Of a stretch of DNA of 64,000 nucleotides, positions 23,021-35,292 are shown piece by piece; the first letter of the stretch is position 1, and each line of letters begins with the position of its first letter. Where the stretch lies: the NCBI GenBank assembly GCA_029215795.1, contig JARDYH010000001.1, positions 197,291,654-197,355,653 on the forward strand, written 5' to 3'. The stretch comes from Anniella stebbinsi (lineage: Eukaryota; Chordata; Lepidosauria; Squamata; Anniellidae). A program made the position numbers and the translations under genes. The notes under the pieces are model-generated. The model was given only the letters and a program-made list of their open reading frames with translations, made no database searches and was not told where the DNA came from.

Positions 23021-25205
23021 ATTACAGATCTGTGTAACTCTAAAACTCACCAGTTATATTCTACCTGACTGTTCCATGCCACAGATGCTAAAAAGGATGT
23101 GGGGAGATTTGTTAATGTTAAACCCCTTACATTTGTTCTAGAAATATGGTTTCTGAGATACGCAACACAATCATAGGTTTTTTTCAAGTTGTACTTATTT
23201 CAAGGGAAACGTCTACTGCCAGTTACTTGCAAAGTTTGTGATCTACAACAACTGTACCAACTGAAATCTGAAACAAGCAAAATGAAATAGAGGCCTTTGG
23301 GTTTGTGTCACTTCTAATGTGCCTGAGGAACATTATTACAAGGATTTCCATCAGAGAAATACACAACAGTCTCTGCAATCTTAAAAGTAAGGATGGGGAC
23401 GAGAGATTTGGTTTTACGTTTATACAATTAGCAAAGTTTATATATTCACATGCAGTTTTGGAACACATTCTCTGAAACAGCAAACATTACACATCGAACT
23501 ATTTATCTTTCATCAGCATTTCTCTATTAACAGTATGAGAAGAACAAAATGCAAAAGTGACATATAAGAAATTAACCATGTTCATGCTGATGGCAGTTTG
23601 CAGAGTAATAGCTAAATGTAAGAAAACTACATAAACTTCTAAGACTAAAGTCTTGCGTACATGGAGTTGTGGCAAACAGCCACAGCAGAAAAACTGACAT
23701 ACCAACTGAAATTAGCTAAAGCCAAAGTAAAAATATGTGGATGATTTTATTGTACATACAAATCAGGGACATACGCAGGAATATGTGGCAAAGCCTTTCC
23801 TCAGATTAAGAAAAGAGACTAAATATAATTTATTATTATGAAGAACCATAAAGAAATGTCAAAGCAGCCAATGGATTCCACCTGTATTTTGTCTGTAAAT
23901 TGAAGGGGGAACATTAAATGTACTACCCTCTGTCAACAAAAAGAAAAAGAAATAGCAGATCTGCTAGCTACCTTGGTAAAATGTCACAAAACTTCACAGT
24001 TACAAGATATGACATCTATTCTAAAGACATACAATTCTGTGTCAAGAAAACTAATATACTATCCCCCATATGAATCATACAAAGTTAGAAAATGCATGCA
24101 AATACACTTAAGTTTGTATAATTTAAATTTTGTTTCGGCTTCTTCCTGACATGAAGAAAGAGGCATGACTGCACAGGGAGTTAAAGACCTGTAGACCACT
24201 GGAAACCTTACGCTTCCCCCAAACTGCAAAGCAAGCCACCCATGAGTTGGCAATATGTTTTAGGCAGGGAACAGTGGCCCACCTTACGCAGAAATTTTTG
24301 GCACAGCACCAAACGGAGTCAATTATCCATGGGATACTTCATTATTTACCACCAGGGAGCATTTTGATTTTCTGCGCCAGGCATCAAAATATTAAGCTGC
24401 CTTGTTCATTCCTGCCCCATCCCTGCCTTGCTTCTGAGGAGCCACCAGCCGCTTTCCTTACAAATGAAAACTGTACTTTCACAGCTGTAAGATTTGAAAC
24501 CCGCCCACGCCCCCACCGCATTACCAAATTCTTTGCTCAGCATGAATTGCAGAGCTCTGAAGAAAAACAATTATTTCCTAGTCATAGGTATTACCAGTTC
24601 ATGCAGTAACGTGTACAAGTTATTCCTTTTCTCAGGAATACTGATTTGAGGTCATTCTGGGGGTAGTTTACTGGCCTGTTTCTTTAACGAACACATGATC
24701 AAATAGAATTGAGAAGTACTTCAAGCTTGTTCCATTTTAGACCTGCATCCTGTCTCACATAAAAATTGATTTACATTACACATACAAAAAATCAAAATAA
24801 AAGGCATGTTGCGGTCTCTTCTCTTTCCTCTTGACCCCTTTTACTTTTCTTTTAAAGAGAAAGTTTTGCAAGCTAACTTGTATTGAGCAGCTCAGAAATG
24901 TACATTGTATAATTAAAGGTACAAGGAAGTCCCATTTATTATGGCTAATGGCTTAAGTGTTCTGTCAGCTTTGTGGAATTGTCTACAATCCACCCAAATG
25001 TATGGAGATATCTGAGCGAATCTCTTTACTCAAATACTCACTAGTCTAATTAATACAACTGAATTTTGGAACTAGTCAAAAGATATTGTAATATTTTGAC
25101 CTCTCTTTAATAGGTTCAAAAATATTCCAACAAAGCAGTGATTCAATATTCTGATCTTACAAAATCAAGTACAATTTATTTTAGTCAGGTAACACAATCT
25201 TCGTA
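23021..25205. other. Intronic sequence, nothing recognised
   Basis: The 120-codon plus frame at 24247-24609 has no recognised domain. No repeat borders seen. Confidence 0.4.
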
Positions 25206-25215
25206 AGCAAGATTG

Positions 25216-25440
25216 ATCGACTGGGTTCGGATGTCAGGATGATCTACAATGGGTTAATTAATCCACAATGGCGTATTTAACCCAACATGGGTTATTGTGT
25301 TGTCTGACGGTAGTTTTTAAACTCACAATGGCTTATTTGACCAAAATAACCCACTTTGATAACCCATCGTGGCTTTATCATGTCTGGTGGTTACCATGGG
25401 TTATTTTGGCCAGCTACAGAGCTGTGTGGCAAGAGTGATC
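25216..25440. mobile_element. Fold-back MITE fragment (GGTTCGGATGTC type)
   Basis: It starts CTGGGTTCGGATGTCAGGAT and contains repeated AACCCA/TGGGTTA motifs (AACCCAACATGGGTTATTG, AACCCATCGTGG, CCATGGGTTATTTTGG). This is the style of the fold-back elements at 38522 and 55909. The second terminus was not identified. Confidence 0.4.
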
Positions 25441-26049
25441 AAACCGCTGCTGCTCCGCTCTTTGCTGCCTTAGCACTTAGGACCATGTTAAAACGACTAA
25501 GCCAGCTGAGTAAATTGCGGTCGGTGGGGAGAGCAATTTCCTTAAAGGGGGGAATTGCGCAAAGGGGAGATGATTATAATACCTCAAACACTGCCTCCTG
25601 TACTCAGGTGGCACCAGATGCACCATGGAAACCCTGCACCCTAACTCTGAAAAGAGCTAAAATTCCAGATGCACCAAAAGGGTAGTGATACCAATAACAC
25701 CTTGGGGGTGGGGGCAGGATCGGAACCAAAAATTATAGCAAAATAGGGCTATAGCAAATTTATCATAATGCATTTGGAAACTAATCCACTGTGACAGCTA
25801 AATATAGCAAAGGGTCTATTTTGTTTAGCATGCAATCATCATCATTTAGAACGCAGAAACAATGGCTGCTCATCGTTGAATTTTATTTTGTGGCTGAGTT
25901 GGGCCAAAGGTCTCTGACACGACACCACCCATTCTCCCTTTCTGTCCTGTATTCATAGAACTCTATACCTGAACAGGTTTGTCCAGAGGGAATAAGATTG
26001 TACGTGATAGGTAGGGTCACTGTGATTTTATCTGATCATGTAAATAAAA
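25441..26049. other. Intronic sequence, nothing recognised
   Basis: No repeat or gene seen. The 25356-25685 frame overlaps the fold-back fragment and is likely chance. Confidence 0.4.
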
Positions 26050-26465
26050 CATCATATGCTGAACCAGATCTGCTTCCTGAGAAGCCGGTTGGAGATGGTG
26101 CTAGGAGTGCCCTTTTCCATTTGTGATGAGTGTGGAAGCTATGTCACCTTACTGATCCATGCTTATGTAACATCCAGACTTCATTACTGCAGTGAGTTCC
26201 ATGTGGAGCTTGAAGATGACTTGGCAGTGTCAACAGATTCAGAACATGCCTTGCTCATCTCCTATAAGATGTAAAGAGAAATTCAAATATCCAGTATGTT
26301 TTGCATCAATTAACACTGGTTACCAGTGTGTTTCTAGACCTAATCTCATAGTGCTGACTTTGACTTTAAATCCTTGCTTTATCTTAAGACTTGTGTCTCC
26401 TCATACTGGTCTATCTACCAACAGGCACTGTTCGCCACCCCATCTCTGCACCAGGTCAAGTTATT
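26050..26465 (+). mobile_element. Degraded CR1-type LINE fragment
   Basis: LIHAYVTSRLHYCSEFHVEL (26150-26215) matches the post-YADD block HALVTSRLDYCNALYVGL of the better-preserved copy at 57350. Further on, HWLPVCF survives in another frame. It is heavily mutated. Confidence 0.7.
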
Positions 26466-26469
26466 AATG

Positions 26470-26775
26470 GCTAAATTTATTTATTTATTTAAAACATTTT
26501 TGGCCACCCTTCATGGCGGCCAAAAATCAAGACGGCTTACAACAATAAAATACATTAAAACGGTTAAAATATTAAAAGCAATAAAAACACGATCACAATA
26601 AAATAGCTATTAAAACAATAAAACCAACGATAAACCCAGCAAGAAATAATCATGAGAAGGCCACGTAACATAAAATGTTTTTAAGGACTTCTTAAAGGCC
26701 TGCAAGGATGGGAGTTTGTTTCAGAGGTTTGGGGGCACTGCAGAGAAGGCCCTCTCCCATGTGGATACCCTAGAA
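26470..26775 (-). mobile_element. LINE 3' end, minus strand
   Basis: (TTTA)n then AAAACATTTTTGGCCACCCT is the reverse complement of a LINE 3' terminus. Internally, TCTTAAAGGCCTGCAAGGAT and GGGGGCACTGCAGAGAAGGC correspond to the ORF2 C-terminal block. It abuts the opposite-strand fragment at 26050-26465. Confidence 0.7.
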
Positions 26776-27854
26776 GCAATACCTGTATTGTCACGGCTTT
26801 AAAGGCTTCTTCTTGAAGAAATTTGGATATCTTCCTCTTTAGTAGCTTCCTGGAACAGTTTACAAAACCTCTGTTTTCCAGCAAAGATTTGCGTGATTGT
26901 TGCTGCCACTGCTCCACCTTCCTCTCTACCCCACCCCTGCCCAATCCTGCTAGCCAATCCCAATTTGTAGTTTGTTTTTTATCTTTTATGGATTTCATTA
27001 CTTGCTTTTTATGAATGTTTTACAATTTTCTGGTCCCAATCAAAAGCATGAAGATTATATGAATAGAAGATATAGAACACACAAAAAGTTACTTAAATGT
27101 TTTGTGCAAGTCAGGTATTCTTTTGCTCATGTTAAATCAATACAATTTAGACAGACGTCAAAAAGTTAGCTACAAGCCCTTTCAGCACAAGGACCACATT
27201 ACAGCAACCACAAGCTTCTTCTAAAAATCAATTTGCAATACCAATAGCAGAAAAGAAATCTTTTTACATGCCACAACTTCTATCCACTCAATGTGACTTT
27301 GAACAAGCAGGAGAGCTAAGCCACGGCTATAATATTCAACCTTCACTTGAAATTTATCTCCAGGGCAGAAAATAATTGGATGTCGCACCTATTAACTCAG
27401 CTTCATTCTGCTAATTATCCTTTAGTAATAATCTTGGGGTTTTTTTTCCTCAGCACAGTATTTTGAGCAGGATTAATATAGGCACTGGTGAAATTATTTT
27501 GAAGGCTATCAAATAATACAGTAAATCAAACTTCTCTGGACATATCTCTTTCAGTTAGCACCAAGGACAACTTCTATATGGAATGCTTTATACTGAATTT
27601 AGAAATAAGACTGCATCTCTTCCTCCATTTTTACAAGCCTCAAATTAGACTTTTCCAATCTTCCCTTCATTGTTACATTCTGGTTTTATTTTGATAGTCC
27701 ATGATTATTAGTTGAAGGACTGTGAGTATGCATCACTTACTGAATACATTTTTTTAAAAAAATCAATTTACAACAGAGTTGTTCTGAAAAGTTTGTTTCA
27801 GCGTTTTAGATCAACTACCCCTCTGCCTCAGTAATGAAACACTGCAAACAAAGT
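26776..27854. other. Intronic sequence, nothing recognised
   Basis: AT-rich; no gene or repeat border found. Confidence 0.4.
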
Positions 27855-28396
27855 GGCTGAATTCGGACAACACATTAAGCAACTGAGGGTGGGGGAAACA
27901 AACTTCAGTTGTGTTGCTTATTGTGTTGTGTGGAGGGTAACACGCTGCTCACAAACTACTGATGGTATGCTATTCCGCCCAAATAAGCAACTGAGAGAAA
28001 CAACTGGCTTGCAAGTTGTTTAGCTCGAAGCCAGTTGTTTAAAGTGTTGTGTGGAGGGGTGAGTGTGTTAATGGCGTGTGGTGAGTGGGTTAAAACACAA
28101 GCCCATAGAGACAGGCGACAAGAGCAACCAAAGCAGCGGCTGCCACTCTGCTACAACTAGTGCAACTTGCAGAGGCTGCTGGGATAGAACTGGGAGGACT
28201 GAGGGAGGAGGGAGGGTGGGGAGAGGGGCGGGGGCTGTGTCAGTCAAATGCTGGGTTGATTATTAGTCCACTCAACGCCAGCCCCAACCACCCACAGTTG
28301 TGTAGGAATATATTGTGTGGGGAGTACCCACAAAAAAACCAACTGTGAGTTGGCTACTCAACCCACCACTGACTAATGTGTTGTCCGAATGCAGCC
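27855..28396. mobile_element. Fold-back MITE (GGCTGAATTCGGAC family), long 542-bp version
   Basis: The termini GGCTGAATTCGGACAACAC and GTGTTGTCCGAATGCAGCC are inverted repeats. Subterminal CAACTGAGGGTGGGG and GTTGTGTGGAGGG motifs recur. It shares ends with the ~225-bp copies at 31465, 43753, 47629 and 48804 but carries an extra GC-richer centre (GGGAGGACTGAGGGAGGAGG region). There is no coding capacity. Confidence 0.75.
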
Positions 28397-29286
28397 ACTG
28401 TGTGTCTACACACACAAAGTATTAGATGATGATGATGATGATGAAACTAATATATAACTCTCATGAAAACAATTAAGATTTATGTGGTACCAGGGAAAAC
28501 ACAATGTAACTTGACTGAACGCCTTGTGCTACAGAAATATAAGAATTTATTTATAAAAATTAAGAACAAAAATATGTCTAGAAATAGGGCACAAGATCCA
28601 CTTCTTTTGATTCTGAATTAATCAGTTCTCCAACTAACGAGCACCAATGAAAAAGGCAGACAAACACCATCCCACATGCCTACTGACTGACTGATATAGA
28701 GAGAAAGGGATCAGTAGGCTGATAATGCAATCTTTGTAAGTGATTTTTCGGTGGACCTAAAAACAAACCACTTCCACTCAATCTTAATCATGAAAATGTT
28801 ATGATCTCTCAAGAGCACACTATCTATATGGTATTGCTGCCAGTTGAGATCAATTGGCTGTACTGGTGTGATGGCTCAAAATGTTCACAAACATTTCAGC
28901 TGCTCAGGGAACAAATATTTGAAGTCGAACCTCTGAAAGAGAGGGGAAAGTCATCAGTTTCCCTGCGATAAAAACTTCACACATGGAAGCAGCACCAAAA
29001 GGAAGGTAAGGTAAGGGGCAGACAGCCCAGAAGGATTTAGAAACAATATCCATGGAAAGGGCCAATGGAAGAGAGGAACCAGCAAGTTGCACAGAAAGGT
29101 ATTCTGCAAGGTGTGGCTTCCAGTGTCACTTCTGCTCAGAGATGTAAACTTTCCAGAAATGTTGAGGCCACGGGGAAACCCCCCCTGTTCCCCCCCCCAA
29201 AACAATTTTTTGGGAAATTGAAAAATAAGCGATACTTATTATTTTAGCGCTCTTTACAGATCTAAGGTAATTTTGTTGCTCTAAGA
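28397..29286. other. Intronic sequence, short (GAT)n
   Basis: (GAT)n lies at 28425-28443. A poly-C stretch is near 29179-29198. No gene seen. Confidence 0.4.
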
Positions 29287-29414
29287 CAGCCTTCCCGAAC
29301 ATGGTGCCCTCTAGACATTTTGTATTTCAGCTCCGATCAGCTTCAGGCAGCATGGCCAATGGTCAGGAATGCTGGGCACTACAGTCCAAAACATCTGGAG
29401 GGCAACAGGTTAGG
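29287..29414. mobile_element. Palindromic MITE (CTGGAGGGC type)
   Basis: ATGGTGCCCTCTAGACATTT pairs with AACATCTGGAGGGCAACAGG, with GGCCAATGGTCAGG in the middle. This is the widespread ~130-bp squamate palindromic hAT MITE. No clear target duplication. Confidence 0.65.
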
Positions 29415-30295
29415 AACATAAAGCAGCCTTTCTGTGCCTAGAATTATTTTAAGTATAATTTAATTTGCACATAAAATTATCATCATATTTTAAAACTTTT
29501 AAAAGTAAACTGTTTGAATAGATTACAGCTACATTAAATGACTGCTACAGCATCAGAAACACAGGGTTCCACAGAACAAAACTCATAAGTGTCAAGAATG
29601 CACAATGATGACTCTACTCGCATGGTTGGGAAACTCAGCATAAATATCTATCCGTAAAATATACTTTAGATCAATAATTTCATTAAGGAATGAAAGAAAT
29701 GTAGGAATCTTATAGAAAGGATTAAAAAAAACAATTTCCCCCCATGGCTTTATTATTACCAGACATTTTACATCTCCAGTCTCTCTTTAAAAAGTGTACT
29801 TATATTATAGTTTTTGAAATTACTTTTGGATGAGTAAAGACTTTGTCTTAAATTCTAAAAGAAAACATTTCATAATCCAAAGCTGTTTAATTTCCAATTT
29901 TTCATTGAAAAAAACTAAAATTTTCCTCGGAAAAAAACGGGGGGGGGGGGTCCTATTTTTCCCCAGTTTTTTCAGAGGCCTTCATATCAATACTTCCACA
30001 TTGTGATCTGGGATCCCTAAAGGGGCACTGGGGGTCAATCATCAGTTGCTTATTGGAGGGGAAGTGGGGATTGGAGTGAACTACTAATCTTTAATTGAAC
30101 TAAGCTATTTTTGGCTTCTAGTCCAAATATAATGGTTTTCTGAATGTAATGCACCATATATTTACAAGTGGTACAATACCATTCTGAACAAAAAAAGATT
30201 TTTAACATACACAAATGCACTTAACCTAGTGAGTTTGCTCAATTTTTCTAAATTACATTGCATCTTTAATTTACAGAATAACATATTTAACATAC
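29415..30295. other. Intronic sequence with G12 tract
   Basis: A run of about twelve G at 29939-29950 sits between AAAACGG and TCC. No gene seen. Confidence 0.4.
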
Positions 30296-31357
30296 TTGCA
30301 AGGCCAATTCCAGAGAGTTGTATTGGGGGATTCCTGTACCACCCCATGGCTATTAAGCTGTGGGGTGCCACAGGGCTCTAGACTATCCCCCATGCTGTTC
30401 AACATCTATCTGAAGCCACTGGGTGAGATCATTAGGGGGTTGGGTGCCATCAGTATGCTGATGATACTCTACTTCTCCTTGTAGTTGGAGTCAGCTGGGG
30501 CGGTGAAGGTGCTGGACCAATGCCTGGAGGCAGTAATGGGCTGGATGAGGGCTTATAAACTGAAGCTGAATCCTGATAAGACGGTGGCTGTGTTGACTGG
30601 TGGTTCCCAAGTCCAGAAACTGGGTAAGCAACCTGTCCTGGATGGGGCTGCACTCCCTCCGAAGGAGTACTCCTAGATCCATCTTTGTCATTAGAGGCCC
30701 AAGTGGACTCCATGGTCCGGAGTACTTGGGGCCAGATTTGGCTGATCCACCAGCTATGGCTTTTCCTGGATAGGGACAACCTAGCTACAGTAGTCCATGC
30801 GCTGGTAACTTCCTGATTAGACTACTGCAATACAAGGCTGCCCTTGAAGACGACTCAGAAGTTGCAGCTAGTGCAAAATGCAGCAGCTAGTCTGCTCACT
30901 GGAATATCCAAAAAGACCATATGACACCGGTCTTAAAAGAATTGCATTGGCTGCCTATACGCTTCTAGTTGGAATTCAGGGTGTTGGCAATGACCTTTAA
31001 AGCCCTAAATGGCTTGGAACCTCGGTACTTGAGGAAGCGCCTCTCCCTATATATGCCTGCCCAAGATTTTAAATCTGTTGGAGGAGCCCACCTCTGTGCC
31101 CAACCAACACGAGACATACATTATGGTGGGACATGGGAGAGAGCTTTCTTTGTTGAGACACCCTGGTTGTGGAATACCCTTCCCTTGGAGGACCGAGCGG
31201 CACCAGCACTGGTTTCATTTCGGCGTCAAGTTAAAACATGGCTCTTTATCAAAGCCTTTACAATGTTTACATTGTTGTGATTATAGCTGTACGCTGCCTT
31301 GAGATCCCAGTGATATAGGGTGGGATACAAATGTTTTAATAAATAAATAAATAAATA
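30296..31357 (+). mobile_element. CR1-type LINE, RT to 3' end
   Basis: Plus strand. QRVVLGDSCTTPWLL, then LSPMLFNIYLKPLGEIIRGLG, precedes the YADD position, which is destroyed by a frameshift (LMILYFSL). VLDQCLEAVMGWMRAYKLKLN and NPDKT follow in the 30485-30676 frame. The C-terminus includes FKALNGLEPRYL and LWNTLPLEDR (30969-31280), and the tail is (AATA)n at about 31340-31357. It is the same family as 688-2130 and 56741-57985. It is dead: multiple stops and the catalytic motif lost. Confidence 0.88.
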
Positions 31358-31464
31358 TTGACAATCAGAATCACATTCATGTTTTCCACTGACAGAAATT
31401 TCACATCTGTTTAATACTCATGATGCTAGGGGAGCCAAGGAGAGTACAGGCTGAGCAAGTCAGT

Positions 31465-31690
31465 GGCTGAATTCGGACAACACGATAGTCAATGGTGGGG
31501 TAATAACCAACTTTACAGTTGTTCATCTAGGGGGTACTCCCCACACAACATGGTAATAAAAATCAACTGTGGTGTGGATTAGGATCAGCGCTGAGTTGAC
31601 TATGGCAGCATTCGGATGACACGATAGACAATACAACTGACGATTGTTTCCCCCACCCCCAGTTGCTTAATGTGTCGTCCGAATTCAGCC
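31465..31690. mobile_element. Fold-back MITE (GGCTGAATTCGGAC family)
   Basis: GGCTGAATTCGGACAACACG opens and CGTCCGAATTCAGCC closes it. The interior carries GTACTCCCCACACAACATGG and CAGCGCTGAGTTGACTATGG, and a second outward-like CATTCGGATGACACG. This is the 226-bp form. Confidence 0.82.
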
Positions 31691-31907
31691 AATATCTCCC
31701 TACTATTGCCACAAAGATCCAGTTGCAGGAGAAGCTTCAAATGTTACATCCACAGTAACACATGGATCTCAAGAGGTAAAAATGGACTAAAATGCTAATA
31801 AACATTATGGAATATTTAAATTAAGCACTAGGGAGATTGCTGGGAGTGGGGAAAACACAAACACTATGATTTGCTATTAGATTCAACTTCCCTAATTCTC
31901 TCTCTCT

Positions 31908-31943
<36 letters not shown>

Positions 31944-32929
31944 TCTGGAACTCTCATCAATCAGGAATGAAGGTCAGCATCCTCATGAAAGTGATATCAC
32001 AACAGCAAGGAATATCATTCAACAATCAAGAAGGGAAGCATTTGGAACTAAAGCCTTGCAATAATTGCAGAATCAGACAATTAGGAGTCATGTAATACAA
32101 ACACAGAAGGACCAAGACCTTGAATCATCCACAGATTTTACAAATTAATGTGAATGTCCATTATGAGAAAAGACCTCTCAAAAAGTTGAATAACGTTGCA
32201 CCTATCTGTCTTCCGCCCTACCTGTCCACCCAACCTCCTCCCACCATACTATTTTACAGATGGGGAACATTTGAGGATGAAGAGAAGCCTAAAAACCAGT
32301 CAACCAGCCAATGGCAGAAAATCCTTAAACATCCACAATCCCCCCACCATCCCTTTGTTCATCACAATTACGATCACTTTACTAATCTAGATTAAGGGAT
32401 CTTGAATATGCACACCTGCATCACAGACCTGTCTAGAACACCTCGTCAAGATTACCATTGTAGTATAATTAATCTCCAAGTTCCATCCTTACGCTCACCA
32501 ATGCATCCTGGTATCCACAGGTTTAACTTCACGGTAAACTACCGAACAGCTAATAGTGGTGCAGAATTCACTGAGCTTGATCTGCTTCAAGAGATGCCCA
32601 TCTCTTGTGCAACTGATGGGAAAAAGAGTATACCCAAGGGCACCCTTGTATTTAACCACTCACCTGTTTGCCATAGGCAACAAGCAGTTGCATCCAAGTG
32701 AGTGAGCAAGTTTCCATAACACTCCATCCCTTCTCCACCAGCTCCTTATGAGGCTAGAAAAAACAGGCTATTAAACATTTTTGGAGGGTAGAAAATTTCC
32801 TAGGCTTATATATATAAAGCTGCCCCAAACATTTATTCAAACAGCCTCAGTCTGGAGCTTCCCCCATCACTATAGCACTGACTGAATGAACTTGCAGAAC
32901 AGGTAATCAGCTCTGCACTTCCCCATGAC
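31691..32929. other. Intronic sequence with (CA)n microsatellite
   Basis: (CT)n/(CA)n lies at about 31898-31940. The remainder shows no recognisable gene or repeat border. Confidence 0.5.
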
Positions 32930-33209
32930 CTTGTTTGCATGACCAAAATAAACAACCATGGTCTCTTTAAATCATGGTGCATGTGGGGCGCAATTTCCAT
33001 AATCACTGCCCAGGCGCAGCTTGTCCTGTTGTCCAAACCTGGATGGCATGGCTAGCTGGAGGGAGAAATAACCTTTCAGTAACCCTTGGGCTGTTATAGG
33101 GTTATTGAATGGGTTGTTTCCCTGTCCAACAAATGGTTATGGAAATTGCACCTCACATCCACCATGATTTAAAGAAGCCATGATGGCTTCTTTTGATCAT
33201 GCGAACCAG
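32930..33209. mobile_element. Fold-back MITE (GGTTCGCATGATC type)
   Basis: The left end CCTTGTTTGCATGACCAAAA pairs with the right end TTTTGATCATGCGAACCAG. Deeper, CTTTAAATCATGGTGCATGT pairs with ACATCCACCATGATTTAAAG, and GCAATTTCCATAATC pairs with TATGGAAATTGC. Arms are ~100 bp each with a ~90-bp loop. Confidence 0.8.
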
Positions 33210-34962
33210 CTCTCTTATTTCATCAAAACATAGGAAGGATAATAGAGAAATCCAGGATTTAATTTTAGCTTAACCCTGAGACATTTTCAATGTGAAATAA
33301 TACATTGAAACAACAACAGAGAAGCTCTGACTATAGAATGCATTTTCCTTACCACTGAACTAACATGGCCTTACAGCTTCCACACAAGTTTGAGTCATCT
33401 GCAAACGCAGGTGCAAAATGGATGAGGGAACCTTACTTAATCAGAAGAAGCAGACTTTCTTGTCCTTGTCCTATGCTGCAGTTATCTCCTTAGGTCATAG
33501 GAGGATTTCATCCCAACCCTAAAACTTTCCCTTCTAGGAGGGACTGAACTCCAATATACAGGGGAAAGGAACAGGCAAGACAGAATTCTGGTTCACTTGT
33601 TTGTTCATTTTAGGCCTACATGACAACGTTCTGGAGAGATCCTCAGCTGCCATTGCCATGCTTCTCTGGCTCCTGCAATTGCTCCAAACTCTTGATGGGT
33701 AGACTTACGTCACTGATACTGCCAGGATGCCTGACAAGGCTTATACACACACACACACTTTTCCTTGCTCCAGTTCTGTTGTCAGAGGAGTCTTTGATAC
33801 CAACATCCAAGAGAGGCAGCTGAGAAGTGGTACTATCCTATAGAAATGTTGCTGGCATCTCACCGAATCCAATACCAAGTTTCTTCCACTTTTCCAGCAG
33901 CAGAGGAGCACTGGATCTGTGGCACAGACCAAGGTGAGCATTGGAATAGGCTGCCCAAAAGGGGAGCTTCATGATTGTGCCACTTCTGCTGGTAAATTTT
34001 AGGAGCAGAGTTTCGTATGCACGTCCCATTTGTTCATTTGGTCCTGTTTAGCTTCAGAACCTAGACCAATCGGGATGGAGACATCCAAGTGGCTAAACAG
34101 GTGAGGCCTAAATAGACAAACATCACCACTGACTCAGAAGTAAACTGAAATACACGAAATGCTTTATTTATGAGAATTACAAAATCTAATATTCAGTAGG
34201 GTGGCGGAACAAGCATAATTCAGAAGCTTTTCTGTGGTTATATTATCAGCAATGAGAGAAAGTGTAACAAACTTGAGATTTAAAAAAAGGAATTTCATTG
34301 ACAAAATCAACATTACGAATGTTGCAATTAAAATAACAAATTTGACTACTAGCATTGCTATTTGAATATGATTCCTTTACTACACTCTCCTGCATTCTAC
34401 TTGTGTTTCAAAGCTAAACTAAAACATCCTGAATACTCTAACTGTAACTTAATTTCCTTTTGCACATTTCTTAAAAGTAAAGATTAAGTCTGAAACGTCA
34501 ATAGCTGAGTTCCTTAACCAAAATCTCAAGGCATTTAAAGGGTTAATCAAGTTTGGTTCCAAGATAGCAAAGTTGAGGAATGATTCTAAGTTCCATCCTT
34601 CAGAAAAATTCTAAGTTCCAACTTCAGAAATAAGACTAAGTTCACAAAATGTTCTAAGTTCTAACTTCAGAAGATAAACTAAGACCTAAGGGCTAAATAA
34701 ATCCAGCATTACCAGGGTCCCAGGGCCAAATGGTCCAGAACAGTTCAGAAGCAAAGACGTGCAAGACAAAGCTGTAATTAAGGACAAGACAATACAGGAA
34801 GCTATCTGTCCAGTCAAGTGTAAGTGTATGTCAGCCTTGCCGTATGCAGTTCAATATTTTGTTCTGGTCAGAGGTGAAAGCTTACAATGTTGATGGGACC
34901 AGAGCCGTATTTCCCTCCATCCCATGTTTTACTGCAGCATTGTTCCATGCATGTCTCATTAG
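33210..34962. other. Intronic sequence, nothing recognised
   Basis: A short local duplication TTCTAAGTTC(C)AACTTCAGAA recurs at 34580-34680. No gene seen. Confidence 0.4.
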
Positions 34963-35292
34963 CTGGGTTCACACAACATGACAACTCATCCTGAAAGCTG
35001 AGTAAGGGTTGAGTGTGGATTGTCACTGAACCATAAGTTGTTGTGTTGTGTGAATCCAGCCTCGCTAAAAAAAAAAGATGTGTTAACTAGGATCAACGAA
35101 TAACTACAAACAGTTCACAAACCAACAGCAAACCATGGATCATCTTTGTGGATTGTTCATGGTTAACAAACCATGGTTTGTTAGCACACCTGGTTTCATA
35201 CAACACAACAACCAACTGTACAATAAAAAACCATGGTTCAAGGACAACCAAAACTTAATCTCGAGTGTGAGTTGCCATGTTGTGTGAACCAG
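34963..35292. mobile_element. Fold-back MITE (CTGGGTTCACACAACATG type)
   Basis: CTGGGTTCACACAACATGAC pairs with CATGTTGTGTGAACCAG. The interior holds further palindromes (CCATGGTTTGTTAGC with AACAAACCATGG). About 330 bp, no coding capacity, no certain target duplication. Confidence 0.78.

Noticed and set aside
24247..24609. 120-codon frame as a gene
   Set aside because: No recognisable domain. A single isolated frame in intronic DNA on the strand opposite to PARD3B.
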